Shown here in pieces: positions 1 to 7,169 of a DNA stretch of 14,286 nucleotides. Position numbers and translations under genes: made by a program. The DNA lies in NCBI GenBank assembly GCA_029239415.1, contig JAQZAY010000073.1:1-14286 (forward strand). Direction: 5' to 3'. The notes beneath the pieces are model-generated. The model was given only the letters and a program-made list of their open reading frames with translations, was not told the origin of the DNA and did not search any database. The DNA is from Pseudomonas sp. (lineage in GTDB: Bacteria; Pseudomonadota; Gammaproteobacteria; Pseudomonadales; Pseudomonadaceae). Within the stretch, counting starts at the first letter, position 1. Each line of letters begins with the position of its first letter.

Positions 1-674
1 ATCAACTGTGCCCCCTCGTTACGCACGTTCCCTACCGCCTTGCTCACTGCGAACCATTCGAAATCCTCCACCGGCAGGCACTCCTCGCGCGCCAGTGCCT
101 CGGCCTCCTGGGACGTCAGCAGCGGGTCGATCCACTGCCGCGCATGCTCTGGCGACAGCACCAGCGGCCGGCGGTCGTGGATGTCCAGCATGCCCTGGTC
201 GCTGGCAGCGGTGATGATGACGAAACCGTCGCCTTCGTTGGGCTCGAGCCCGGCATGCACCTCGGCCAGCGCGGCCATGAACATCGGCGCCTGGCTCTTG
301 AGGCGGATGAAGTAGGGCTGCTTGCGCTTGGGGTCCTGCGGGTCGCTCACCCATTCGTACCAGCCGTCGGCCATCACCAGCGCCCGGCCTTGCGGCCACA
401 GGGCCTTGAAGAACTTGCCGGTGGTCACGGTCTCGACGCGGGCGTTGATCGGGGCGGGGCGCTTGCCGGTGGCCCAGAAGGGTGCCCAGCCCCAGTGGCA
501 GGGGTCGATGCGCAGGCCGTCGGCGGCACTGTGCAGGATCAGCACGCGGGTGCCGGGGGCGACGTTGTAGCGGTTGATCGGCGTGTGGTCGTAGCCGCTG
601 ACCACATCCTGCTCGGCATCGAGCTGGTGCAGGTAGTCGGTGATGTCCCTGGACTGGACGAAACGTCCGCACAT
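1..674 (-). CDS. yedK: SRAP-family protein (YedK/HMCES type), 3' end cut by window edge
   Basis: SRAP proteins bind abasic sites in single-stranded DNA and form a protective covalent crosslink through the amino-terminal cysteine exposed when Met1 is removed. The frame reads from ATG at 674 without a stop to base 1, giving 224 codons, so only the extreme C-terminus is missing. It begins MCGRF, with Cys2 as the nucleophile. It carries the expected NRYNVAPGT motif (residues 34-42), PINARVET (75-82, with Asn77 and Glu81), DGWYEW (104-109, with Glu107) and IHDRRP (165-170, with His166). The visible end, around WFAVSKAVGNVRNEG, is the conserved C-terminal motif of the family. An AAGGAG ribosome site at 681-686 sits 6 bases before the start. 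The gene is divergent from umuDC and shares its SOS box. Family assignment is very secure; SOS control is inferred from the box. Confidence 0.95.
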   Translation of the reverse strand, partial: MCGRFVQSRDITDYLHQLDAEQDVVSGYDHTPINRYNVAPGTRVLILHSAADGLRIDPCHWGWAPFWATGKRPAPINARVETVTTGKFFKALWPQGRALVMADGWYEWVSDPQDPKRKQPYFIRLKSQAPMFMAALAEVHAGLEPNEGDGFVIITAASDQGMLDIHDRRPLVLSPEHARQWIDPLLTSQEAEALAREECLPVEDFEWFAVSKAVGNVRNEGAQL

Positions 675-738
675 GCGTGGCTCCTTATTTAACGAAATTC
701 GCCGAGGTGGATTGACCGGATGCTCGGCAGCTAGTTAA

Positions 739-754
739 CTGTATGCATATACAG
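739..754. promoter_or_regulatory. LexA-binding SOS box between yedK and umuD
   Basis: CTGTATGCATATACAG is an exact match to the CTGT-N8-ACAG consensus of the gamma-proteobacterial SOS box, and the palindrome extends outwards by T/A-rich flanks. It lies 23 bases before umuD (778) and 64 bases before the divergent SRAP gene (674). No second box is visible in the 103-base spacer. LexA bound here could repress both directions. Known: LexA recognises this pattern. Inferred: dual control. Confidence 0.93.
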
Positions 755-777
755 TAAAAAATATAAGGCTGTTCATC

Positions 778-1209
778 ATGGTTTCCATTCTCGGTGCGAT
801 TGCGTCGAGCGGGCAGAGGCTCGCGCACTTCTCCTTTCGCGTGCCGGCGGGTTTTCCCTCGCCAGCGGCGGACCACATGGAGCAGCAGATCTCGCTGGAC
901 GACCTGTTCAACATCCGTGCGCCGCACATGTACCTGGTGAGGATAGACGGTGACAGCATGCAGGGCGCGGGGATCTACGATGGCGACCTGATCGTGGTCG
1001 ACCGTTCGCTCGAGGCGCGCCATGGGCACATCGTGATCGCGGCGATCAATGGCGAGCCCTTGTGCAAGCGCCTGCACAAGGTAGGCCCCCAGGTCGCCCT
1101 GATGTCGGAGAACAAGCGCTTCCCCCCGCGCTATATCCTCGAGAGCGACGAGCTGGTGATCTGGGGCGTCGTCACCTTCAGTGTGCGCAGCCATGACAAC
1201 CTCGCCTGA
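778..1209 (+). CDS. umuD: UmuD, self-cleaving subunit of DNA polymerase V
   Basis: UmuD is a S24/LexA-family protein. RecA filaments stimulate it to cleave its own N-terminus, giving UmuD', which joins UmuC in the translesion polymerase. The product is 143 residues, against 139 in E. coli. The key positions coincide with E. coli numbering: an Ala24-Gly25 scissile bond within [11 protein letters not shown], Ser60 in GDSM, and Lys97 in the ELxxK-like stretch after GEPLC. E. coli UmuD has Cys-Gly at the cleavage site; Ala-Gly is the LexA-like form and should be cleavable. AAGG at 765-768 is the likely ribosome site for ATG 778. The 3' end overlaps the umuC start by 17 bases, so the two are probably translationally coupled. 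The SOS box 23 bases upstream indicates LexA repression. Confidence 0.95.
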   Translation: MVSILGAIASSGQRLAHFSFRVPAGFPSPAADHMEQQISLDDLFNIRAPHMYLVRIDGDSMQGAGIYDGDLIVVDRSLEARHGHIVIAAINGEPLCKRLHKVGPQVALMSENKRFPPRYILESDELVIWGVVTFSVRSHDNLA

Positions 1210-2470
1210 AACCGTCTTCGCGCTGATCGACTGCAACAGCTTCTACGCGAGCTGCGAGCGGGTGTTCCGGCCAGACCTGCGGCGCACGCCCATCGTGGTG
1301 CTGAGCAACAACGACGGCTGCGTCATTGCCCGCAGCGCCGAGGCCAAGCCATTGGTGAAGATGGGCGAGCCGTACTTCCGGGTCAAGGACACCCTGCGCA
1401 AGCACGGGGTGGTGGTGTTTTCGTCCAACTATGCGCTGTATGGCGACATGAGCCAGCGGGTGATGTCGGTGATCGAGGGCATGGTCCCCAGGCTCGAGGT
1501 CTACTCCATCGACGAGGCCTTCGCCGAGCTGACCGGCATGCCGGGCGACCTGGTCATGCTGGGGCGCCACCTGCGCGCCAACGTGCTGCGCGACACCGCG
1601 ATCCCGGTCGGCGTCGGCATCGCGGGCACCAAGACGCTGGCCAAGCTGGCCAACCATGCCGCCAAGCGCTGGCAGGCCGAGAGCGGCGCGGTGGTCGACC
1701 TGCGCGACCCGGGCACGCGCGACTGGGTGCTGAAGAGGTGCGAGGCCTCGGAGGTCTGGGGCATCGGCCGGCGCATGGCCGCGCACCTGCGCGAGATGAA
1801 CATCCTCACCGCCTGGGACCTGTCCCGCGCCGACCCCTGGACGCTGCGCAAGACCTTCAGCGTGGTGGTCGAGAAGACCGCCCGCGAGCTGGCGGGCACC
1901 CCGTGCCTGGCGCTCGACGAGCCCGACCCGCCCAGGCAGGAGATCTGCTGCAGCCGCATGTTCGGCCAGCGCGTGGCCGAGCTCGCGCCGATCAAGGAAG
2001 CGGTCGCCAGCTATGTGATGCGCGCCTCCGAGAAGCTGCGGGCGCAGGGCTCCTTGTGCCGCAAGATGCGGGTGAGCATCCGCACCGGGATGTTCAATCC
2101 GGACGAGGCCAGGTACGCCAGGGGCGTGATGGTGCGGTTGCCATACCCTACCGACGACGTGCGCCTGCTGACCCGCATGGCGATGGACGCGACCGTGCGG
2201 GCGTACCGGCCGGGGTTCAGGTACAGCAAGGCCGAGGTCCTGCTGCTCGACCTGTGCCAGCGCGGGGAGTACACCGACGACCTGTTCGCGGCCTCGCAAC
2301 CGTTGAAGGACGAGCGGGTGATGCAGGTGCTCGATTGCATCAATGGTCGCTGGGGCAGGGGCACGTTGCGGCCGGCGGCGGTGCCGATGGATCCGGCGTG
2401 GGCGATGCGGCGGGAGATGATGAGTGGCAGCTATACCACGCAGGTGGGGCAGCTTTGGCGGATGCGCTGA
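1193..2470 (+). CDS. umuC: UmuC, Y-family translesion DNA polymerase (Pol V catalytic subunit)
   Basis: This is the error-prone polymerase subunit that copies damaged DNA together with UmuD' and RecA. It has 425 residues, against 422 in E. coli. The palm carboxylates are visible: Asp13 in [13 protein letters not shown], and Asp107-Glu108 in the YSIDEAF motif. [13 protein letters not shown] follows, then the helix-hairpin-helix segment with EVWGIGRR, and a little-finger domain. TDDLF at 361-365 aligns with the beta-clamp motif (QLNLF) of E. coli UmuC. The C-terminal GRGTL and SYTT motifs are typical. I chose ATG 1193 because the family N-terminus begins just there. A GTG at 1181 in the same frame would add four residues and has no better ribosome site. 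Neither has a clear Shine-Dalgarno sequence, which fits coupling to umuD through the 17-base overlap. Confidence 0.96.
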   Translation: MTTSPETVFALIDCNSFYASCERVFRPDLRRTPIVVLSNNDGCVIARSAEAKPLVKMGEPYFRVKDTLRKHGVVVFSSNYALYGDMSQRVMSVIEGMVPRLEVYSIDEAFAELTGMPGDLVMLGRHLRANVLRDTAIPVGVGIAGTKTLAKLANHAAKRWQAESGAVVDLRDPGTRDWVLKRCEASEVWGIGRRMAAHLREMNILTAWDLSRADPWTLRKTFSVVVEKTARELAGTPCLALDEPDPPRQEICCSRMFGQRVAELAPIKEAVASYVMRASEKLRAQGSLCRKMRVSIRTGMFNPDEARYARGVMVRLPYPTDDVRLLTRMAMDATVRAYRPGFRYSKAEVLLLDLCQRGEYTDDLFAASQPLKDERVMQVLDCINGRWGRGTLRPAAVPMDPAWAMRREMMSGSYTTQVGQLWRMR

Positions 2471-2576
2471 AATGGCCCGGGTGCAGTCCGGGCGCAAGAT
2501 AGTTCAACCTGGCGCGAAGGCCAGGATGGAGTTCCCGACAAAGATGTAAATTTCGTAAATAAGATTTAAACCTATT

Positions 2577-2591
2577 TGAGAATCAATATAT
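2577..2591. promoter_or_regulatory. candidate Fur-binding site upstream of the siderophore receptor
   Basis: TGAGAATCAATATAT resembles the 7-1-7 Fur pattern TGATAAT-N-ATTATCA. The left half matches at 6 of 7 positions, the right half only at about 4. It lies in the AT-rich stretch (about 2540-2595) of the 164-base gap before the receptor, where a Fur-repressed promoter is expected. I see no convincing -35/-10 pair. Assignment rests on position and the strong left half-site. Confidence 0.4.
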
Positions 2592-2634
2592 TTACCGTCC
2601 CTGTGGCTACCCCAATACACGGAGACGTAGAAAG

Positions 2635-4875
2635 ATGCAGTCCAGAACCTCACCCAACAGCCTGGCCCTGGCCTTTGTCGCGCTGGCGTCGCCCGCGATG
2701 CTCGCGACCTCGGTCCATGCTGAGGAAATTGCCTCCAGCGAGGTCCTGGAAATCCCGGTAGGCGACAACGCCATGGTGATCGAGAACACCATGGTGACCG
2801 CCGAGGAAGAAGCCCGCCAGGCGCTGGGCTCCTCGATCATCACCGAGCAAGACATCAAGCGCCGGCCGCCGGCCAACGACCTGTCCGACATCATCCGTCG
2901 CGAGCCGGGGGTCAACCTGACCGGCAACAGCGCCAGCGGCGCGCGGGGCAACAACCGCCAGATCGACTTGCGCGGCATGGGGCCGGAAAACACCCTGATC
3001 CTGATCGATGGCAAGCCGTCGAGCGGGCGCAACGCGGTGCGCTACGGCTGGAACGGCGACCGCGACACCCGTGGCGAGACCAACTGGGTGCCGGCCGAAG
3101 CCGTCGAGCGCATCGAGATCCTGCGTGGCCCGGCGGCGGCGCGCTACGGTTCCGGCGCCATGGGCGGGGTGGTGAACATCATCACCAAGCGCCCGACCGA
3201 TGAGTTCAAGGGCAGCCTCAACCTGTACACGCAGATGCCCGAGGACAGCGCCGAGGGCGCCAGCCACCGCGCCAACTTCAACCTCGGCGGCGGGTTGACC
3301 GAGAACCTGGGCTTTCGCGTCTATGGCGGCCTGGCAAAAAGCGATGCCGACGACCTCGATATCAACGCCGACCATGCCAACAGCACCCTGGCCGCCGGCC
3401 GCGAAGGCGTGCGCAACAAGGACATCAACGGCCTGCTGAGCTGGAAGCTCAACGACGAGCATCGCCTGGAAGCGAGTGCTGGCTACAGCCGGCAAGGGAA
3501 CATCTACGCCGGCGACACCATGAACAGCAACGGCGGCAGCAACCCGGACTACATCTCCAGCCTGTATGGCCATGAAACCAATGTCATGCAGCGCAACACC
3601 TATGACCTGACCCACCTGGGTGATTTCGCCTGGGGTTCCAGCAAGACCTCGCTGTCGTACCAGTACGTGCGCAATTGGCGCATGAACGAAGGCCTGGCCG
3701 GTGGACCAGAGGGTTCGATCAACGATTCGGGCGCTGACATGTCGCGTCTGCGCAACACCCGCCTTGCCAGTGAAGTCAGCCTGCCGTTCGCCATGGGCAG
3801 TACTGAACACGTCATGACCCTCGGGGGCGAATACCTTTACGAGTCGCTCAACGACCAGGGATCGTTCCGCGCGCAGAGCTTCGACCCGTCGGGCAACGGT
3901 GGTGACGTGATCGAAGGCTTCGATCGCAGCGAGACCAAGATGACGGCCAAGAGCTACGCGCTGTTCGCCGAAGACAATATCGTCATCGGCGATACCACCG
4001 TGACGCCCGGATTGCGCCTGGACCACCATGAGGAGTTCGGCGACAACCTCAGCCCCAGCCTGAACGTATCGCACAAGCTGACCGACGCGCTGACCGTCAA
4101 GGGCGGCATCGCCCGGGCCTACAAGACCCCGAACCTGTACCAGTACAACCCCAACTACCTGCTCTACAGCCGTGGCAACGGTTGCAGCGTCCAGCAGACC
4201 AACTCCGGTGGTTGCTACCTGCAGGGCAATGCCGACCTCGATCCGGAAACCAGCGTCAACAAGGAAATCGGCCTGCTGTACGACCGTGGCACCTGGCGTA
4301 CCAGCGCGACCTACTTCCGCAACGACTACAAGAACAAGATCATCGGTGGCACCGACGTGATCTACGACATCAATGCCGGACGCCGCGTCACCCAGTGGGA
4401 AAACGCCGGCAAGGCCCTGGTCGAAGGCGTGGAAGGCAACTTCTTCATCGAGCTGACCCCGTCGCTGGACTGGAACACCAACCTCACCTGGATGCTCAAG
4501 AACGACAACCGCGACACCGGCGAGCCGCTCAGCGTGATCCCGGAATACACGGTCAACACCACCCTGGACTGGCGTGCCACCGAGCAGCTGTCGTTCCAGG
4601 TCGCCGGTACCTACTTCGGCAAGCAGAAGTCGCCGACCTACAACTACCGCACCCAGGAAGACTACAGCGAAGATGCCCAGCAGGACGTGGAAGCCTATGG
4701 CCTGGTCGATGTCAGTGCCGGCTACACGTTCAACGAGCACTACGACGTGCGCCTGGGCGTGAACAACGTCTTCGACAAGCAGATCTACCGCGGTGGCAAC
4801 GCCAGCAGCTCGGGCGCCAACACCTACAACCAGCCAGGCCGCGCGGTGTTCGCCGCATTGAACATCTCGTTCTGA
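2635..4875 (+). CDS. fepA: FepA/PfeA-type TonB-dependent catecholate siderophore receptor
   Basis: This outer-membrane gated channel imports a ferric catecholate siderophore, probably enterobactin-like, using TonB energy. It has 746 residues. A signal peptide ends at about SVHA (Ala29). A TonB-box-like ENTMVTA lies at 50-56. The plug domain (about 55-188) has LRGMGPENTLILIDGKP and the LRGPAAARYGSGAMGGVVNIITKRP region. The beta-barrel ends in a terminal Phe (NISF). The plug's RYGWNGDRDTRGETNWVP stretch and the Cys pair in GNGCS...GGCYLQGN resemble PfeA of P. aeruginosa closely, as I recall that protein. The start is supported by GGAG at 2621-2624. A possible Fur site lies upstream and an intrinsic terminator downstream. 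No adjacent PfeR/PfeS-type regulators or sigma factor genes are present. The exact ligand is inferred; IroN- or PirA-like use is possible. Confidence 0.92.
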   Translation: MQSRTSPNSLALAFVALASPAMLATSVHAEEIASSEVLEIPVGDNAMVIENTMVTAEEEARQALGSSIITEQDIKRRPPANDLSDIIRREPGVNLTGNSASGARGNNRQIDLRGMGPENTLILIDGKPSSGRNAVRYGWNGDRDTRGETNWVPAEAVERIEILRGPAAARYGSGAMGGVVNIITKRPTDEFKGSLNLYTQMPEDSAEGASHRANFNLGGGLTENLGFRVYGGLAKSDADDLDINADHANSTLAAGREGVRNKDINGLLSWKLNDEHRLEASAGYSRQGNIYAGDTMNSNGGSNPDYISSLYGHETNVMQRNTYDLTHLGDFAWGSSKTSLSYQYVRNWRMNEGLAGGPEGSINDSGADMSRLRNTRLASEVSLPFAMGSTEHVMTLGGEYLYESLNDQGSFRAQSFDPSGNGGDVIEGFDRSETKMTAKSYALFAEDNIVIGDTTVTPGLRLDHHEEFGDNLSPSLNVSHKLTDALTVKGGIARAYKTPNLYQYNPNYLLYSRGNGCSVQQTNSGGCYLQGNADLDPETSVNKEIGLLYDRGTWRTSATYFRNDYKNKIIGGTDVIYDINAGRRVTQWENAGKALVEGVEGNFFIELTPSLDWNTNLTWMLKNDNRDTGEPLSVIPEYTVNTTLDWRATEQLSFQVAGTYFGKQKSPTYNYRTQEDYSEDAQQDVEAYGLVDVSAGYTFNEHYDVRLGVNNVFDKQIYRGGNASSSGANTYNQPGRAVFAALNISF

Positions 4876-4893
4876 CCTGGAGCAGGGTAACCG

Positions 4894-4938
4894 GCCGTCC
4901 TTGCCTGATCGCGCATCGATCGGGCGAGGGCGGCTTTT
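4894..4938 (+). terminator. intrinsic terminator after the siderophore receptor
   Basis: An 18-base-pair stem (arms 4894-4911 and 4917-4934, with three G-U pairs and no mismatches) closes a 5-base loop (CGCAT) and is followed directly by TTTT at 4935-4938. It begins 18 bases after the receptor stop codon. It ends only 55 bases before the next start, so it must either separate the transcripts or reduce read-through into the downstream cassette. Confidence 0.88.
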
Positions 4939-4993
4939 CTCGTATCGAGGATCGCACCGCAGGCAGAAGCGGCGCACCCAGGAGGAACCTCGG

Positions 4994-5278
4994 ATGATCA
5001 AGACTGCACCCGCCTGGCTGGCCATCCTCTCGCGCAGCGCCGCGGCGCTGCTCGGTGGCTACCTGTTCACCTACATGGTCACGGCCTTCCTGGCGCGTGT
5101 GCTGCCTCTTTCGGCGAGCGATGCGGTGATCGTGTCGACGCTGCCGGCCTTCGTCTTCTATACCTGCGCGATCCTCTGGGCCTTCGCCAGTCGCGATGCG
5201 CTGCGTGCGTGGGCGCCGGTCCTGCTGGCGGCGCCGCTGGCGCTGGTGGTGTTCTGGCCTGCGGCGGGGGCAGCGTGA
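4994..5278 (+). CDS. DUF3649 small membrane protein, iron-uptake associated
   Basis: A 94-residue hydrophobic protein with about three membrane segments (roughly residues 15-38, 44-64 and 72-90). It resembles the DUF3649 family, whose members sit beside TonB-dependent siderophore receptors and PepSY proteins; its biochemical role is not known to me. The start is well defined: AGGAGG at 4980-4985 lies 8 bases before ATG 4994, and the hydrophobic N-terminus begins there. An upstream in-frame extension back to 4901 would run through the terminator hairpin and is polar, so I reject it. The stop is followed after one base by the ATG of the PepSY gene, so the two are likely co-translated. An accessory subunit of the reductase is the simplest guess. 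Confidence 0.82.
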   Translation: MIKTAPAWLAILSRSAAALLGGYLFTYMVTAFLARVLPLSASDAVIVSTLPAFVFYTCAILWAFASRDALRAWAPVLLAAPLALVVFWPAAGAA

Positions 5279-5279
5279 G

Positions 5280-6812
5280 ATGAAGACCAAGACCTTCACC
5301 CAGTCGATGTCCTGGCTGCATACCTGGGCCGGGCTGATCTTCGGCTGGCTGCTGTATGCGATCTTCGTCACCGGCACCCTGGCGGTGTTCGACAAGGAGA
5401 TCGACCACTGGATGCACCCGGAGATTCCCACCGCCGAGGTGGGCCAGGTACAGGCCCTGCAGCGCGCGCTCGACTACCTGCAGGTGCATGAGCCAAAGGC
5501 CGGCAACTGGGGTATCAGCCTGCCGACCGAGCGCTCGCCAGGCTTGCGCGTGTCCACGGGTGACCGACGACATGGCGGCGGCGTGCAGCTCGACCCGCAG
5601 ACCGGCGAGGTGCTGGACGTGCGCGAGAGCGTGGGCGGCAACTTTTTCTTCCGCTTCCACTTCACCCTCAACCTGCCGCGCAACTGGGGTATCTGGGTGG
5701 TCGGCGCACTGGCAATGGTGATGCTGGCAGGCCTGGTGACCGGGATCGTCATCCACAAGAAGATCTTCAAGGAATTCTTCACCTTCAGGCCGGACAAGGG
5801 CCAGCGCTCCTGGCTGGACTTTCACAACGCCAGCGCGGTGCTGCTGCTGCCGTTCCACCTGATGATCACCTACACCGGGCTGGTGATCTTCATGCTGATC
5901 TACATTCCCGCAGCCGTCGACACCCTGTTCGAGGGCGATACCCGGGCCTACTTCCAGGCCCAGGGCAACGCCCGCGTGGAGCAACCACGCCAGGCACTCA
6001 AGCAGCCGGCCCAGCTGGTCGAGCTGGCGCCGCTGCTGGCCCAGGCCGAAGCGCGCCTGGGCGAGATCGGTGGCCTCAATGTGCGTAACCCGAACACGGC
6101 AGGGGCGCGGGTCGAGATTCGACCGGTGCTGGGCAACCGCATCGCCCTGACCAAGGGCCAGGCGATGGTCTTCGATGGTGTCAGCGGCGAGCTGCTCGGC
6201 GATGTGCCCGAGTTGCGACCGGCGCCGCTGACCCAGCGGGTGATGACCGGCCTGCACTTTGCCCAGTTCGGCGGCTACTTCATGCGCTGGTTGTACTTTG
6301 CCTGCGGATTGATCAGTTGCCTGATGATCGCCAGCGGCCTGGTGCTGTTCTGCGTCAAGCGCGGGCGCAAGTATGCCAGCGACAAGGCGGATGTGTCGGC
6401 GCGACGTTGGTACCGGGTAGCGCAGGTGTTCAACGTGGCGTTCGTCGCCGGGCTGCTGGTGGCCTGCATCGGCTTGCTGTGCGCCAGCCGTGGGTTGCCG
6501 GCGGACCTGGCCCACCGCGAGAGCTGGGAAGTAAGGGCATTCTTCGGCCTGTGGTCGCTGAGCCTGCTGCATGCCTGGGTGCGCCCGGCCAGACGTGCCT
6601 GGGTCGAGCAGCTCGGGTTGGCGGCGGTGCTCTGTGGTGGCCTTGGGTTGCTGGGGGCCTTCACCGAGATTGCCGACCGGATACGCATCGTCCTGGAACT
6701 GTGCAGCCTGGGCCTGGGGGTGTTGCTGGCCTTGGCGGCGTGGCGGTGTGCGGCGGCAGGGGATGAGCCGGCCAGCGTGCGCGTCGGCACCCGTACAGTG
6801 GAGGCCAGGTGA
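5280..6812 (+). CDS. PepSY-domain inner-membrane protein, probable siderophore reductase
   Basis: A 510-residue multi-pass protein of the PepSY-TM family. Relatives such as FoxB of P. aeruginosa are inner-membrane reductases that release iron from ferric siderophores. Membrane segments are seen near residues 13-36, 139-158, 185-210, 336-358, 383-402, 446-461 and 471-490. Large periplasmic PepSY-like regions lie between the first and second (about 40-135) and between the third and fourth (about 215-325). Histidines near membrane segments are candidate heme ligands: His14 (WLHTW), His127 (FHF), His159, His182 (FHN), His193 (PFH) and His326 (GLHF). ATG 5280 is one base after the DUF3649 stop, preceded by a G-rich stretch, and the family N-terminus (WLHTWAG) begins shortly after it. 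Its stop overlaps the next ATG by one base. Reductase function is inferred from family and context. Confidence 0.86.
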   Translation: MKTKTFTQSMSWLHTWAGLIFGWLLYAIFVTGTLAVFDKEIDHWMHPEIPTAEVGQVQALQRALDYLQVHEPKAGNWGISLPTERSPGLRVSTGDRRHGGGVQLDPQTGEVLDVRESVGGNFFFRFHFTLNLPRNWGIWVVGALAMVMLAGLVTGIVIHKKIFKEFFTFRPDKGQRSWLDFHNASAVLLLPFHLMITYTGLVIFMLIYIPAAVDTLFEGDTRAYFQAQGNARVEQPRQALKQPAQLVELAPLLAQAEARLGEIGGLNVRNPNTAGARVEIRPVLGNRIALTKGQAMVFDGVSGELLGDVPELRPAPLTQRVMTGLHFAQFGGYFMRWLYFACGLISCLMIASGLVLFCVKRGRKYASDKADVSARRWYRVAQVFNVAFVAGLLVACIGLLCASRGLPADLAHRESWEVRAFFGLWSLSLLHAWVRPARRAWVEQLGLAAVLCGGLGLLGAFTEIADRIRIVLELCSLGLGVLLALAAWRCAAAGDEPASVRVGTRTVEAR

Positions 6813-7144
6813 TGGGGATGATGTTCATTGGAGGACTGCTGTTTGCCTACAGTGGGATGCTGGCGCTGTGCCAAGGACTGGAGCGGCACTACAAGCAGGT
6901 CTGGGGCAAGCCTTGCACCGTGTGGCAGCGGCGGCTGCTGCGGGCGGCGGGCTGGGCAGGGCTGGCGGCAAGCCTTGGGCTCTGCGTGGTGGCCTGGGGC
7001 TGGGCGATGGGCCCGGTGGGGTGGTTCGGGGCGATCTCGCTGGCGGGGCTGGTACTGGTGATGCTGCTGCCGTACCTGCCGCGCGTTGCCGTGTGGCTTG
7101 GCGCGGCGGCGGGGGTGTGGCTGCTCGCGCTGGCGATGTTCTGA
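6812..7144 (+). CDS. DUF3325 small membrane protein
   Basis: A 110-residue hydrophobic protein with about four membrane segments (near residues 2-20, 42-62, 66-86 and 89-109). A conserved-looking polar stretch (GLERHYKQVWGK) separates the first two. Size, topology and third place after DUF3649 and PepSY genes fit the DUF3325 family. Function is unknown; it may stabilise or assist the PepSY protein. ATG 6812 overlaps the preceding TGA (6810-6812) and has GGAGG at 6800-6804, 7 bases upstream. A GTG at 6809 would only add one residue. Alternative ATGs at 6818 and 6821 are less well spaced. It converges on bphP, with 25 bases between the stop codons. Confidence 0.8.
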   Translation: MGMMFIGGLLFAYSGMLALCQGLERHYKQVWGKPCTVWQRRLLRAAGWAGLAASLGLCVVAWGWAMGPVGWFGAISLAGLVLVMLLPYLPRVAVWLGAAAGVWLLALAMF

Positions 7145-7149
7145 CTGCA

Positions 7150-7168
7150 GGCCTGGCGATGCCAGGCC
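7150..7168. terminator. perfect hairpin between convergent genes, possible bidirectional terminator
   Basis: GGCCTGGC-GAT-GCCAGGCC is a perfect 8-base-pair GC-rich stem with a 3-base loop. It fills most of the 25-base gap between the DUF3325 stop (7144) and the bphP stop (7170). Neither strand has a T run after the stem. It may therefore act as a 3'-end stabiliser or pause site and not as a full intrinsic terminator. Position at a convergent junction supports a transcript-end role. Confidence 0.45.
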
Positions 7169-7169
7169 G

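Noticed and set aside
19..672. Shifted minus-strand frame starting at GTG 672
   Set aside because: Product is Arg/Pro/Ala-rich shadow sequence; the true SRAP frame starts at ATG 674 and carries every family motif.
2475..2493. GCCCGG/CCGGGC hairpin just after umuC
   Set aside because: Only 6 base pairs with no T run on the plus strand, so it is not supported as a terminator; the umuC transcript end is not visible.
2650..5025. Very long open frame antisense to the receptor gene
   Set aside because: Explained by the high GC and codon bias of the real gene; low-complexity Val/Ala/Gly-rich product, no ribosome site and no family resemblance. The same applies to other long antisense frames over umuC, bphP, bphO and the chemoreceptor.
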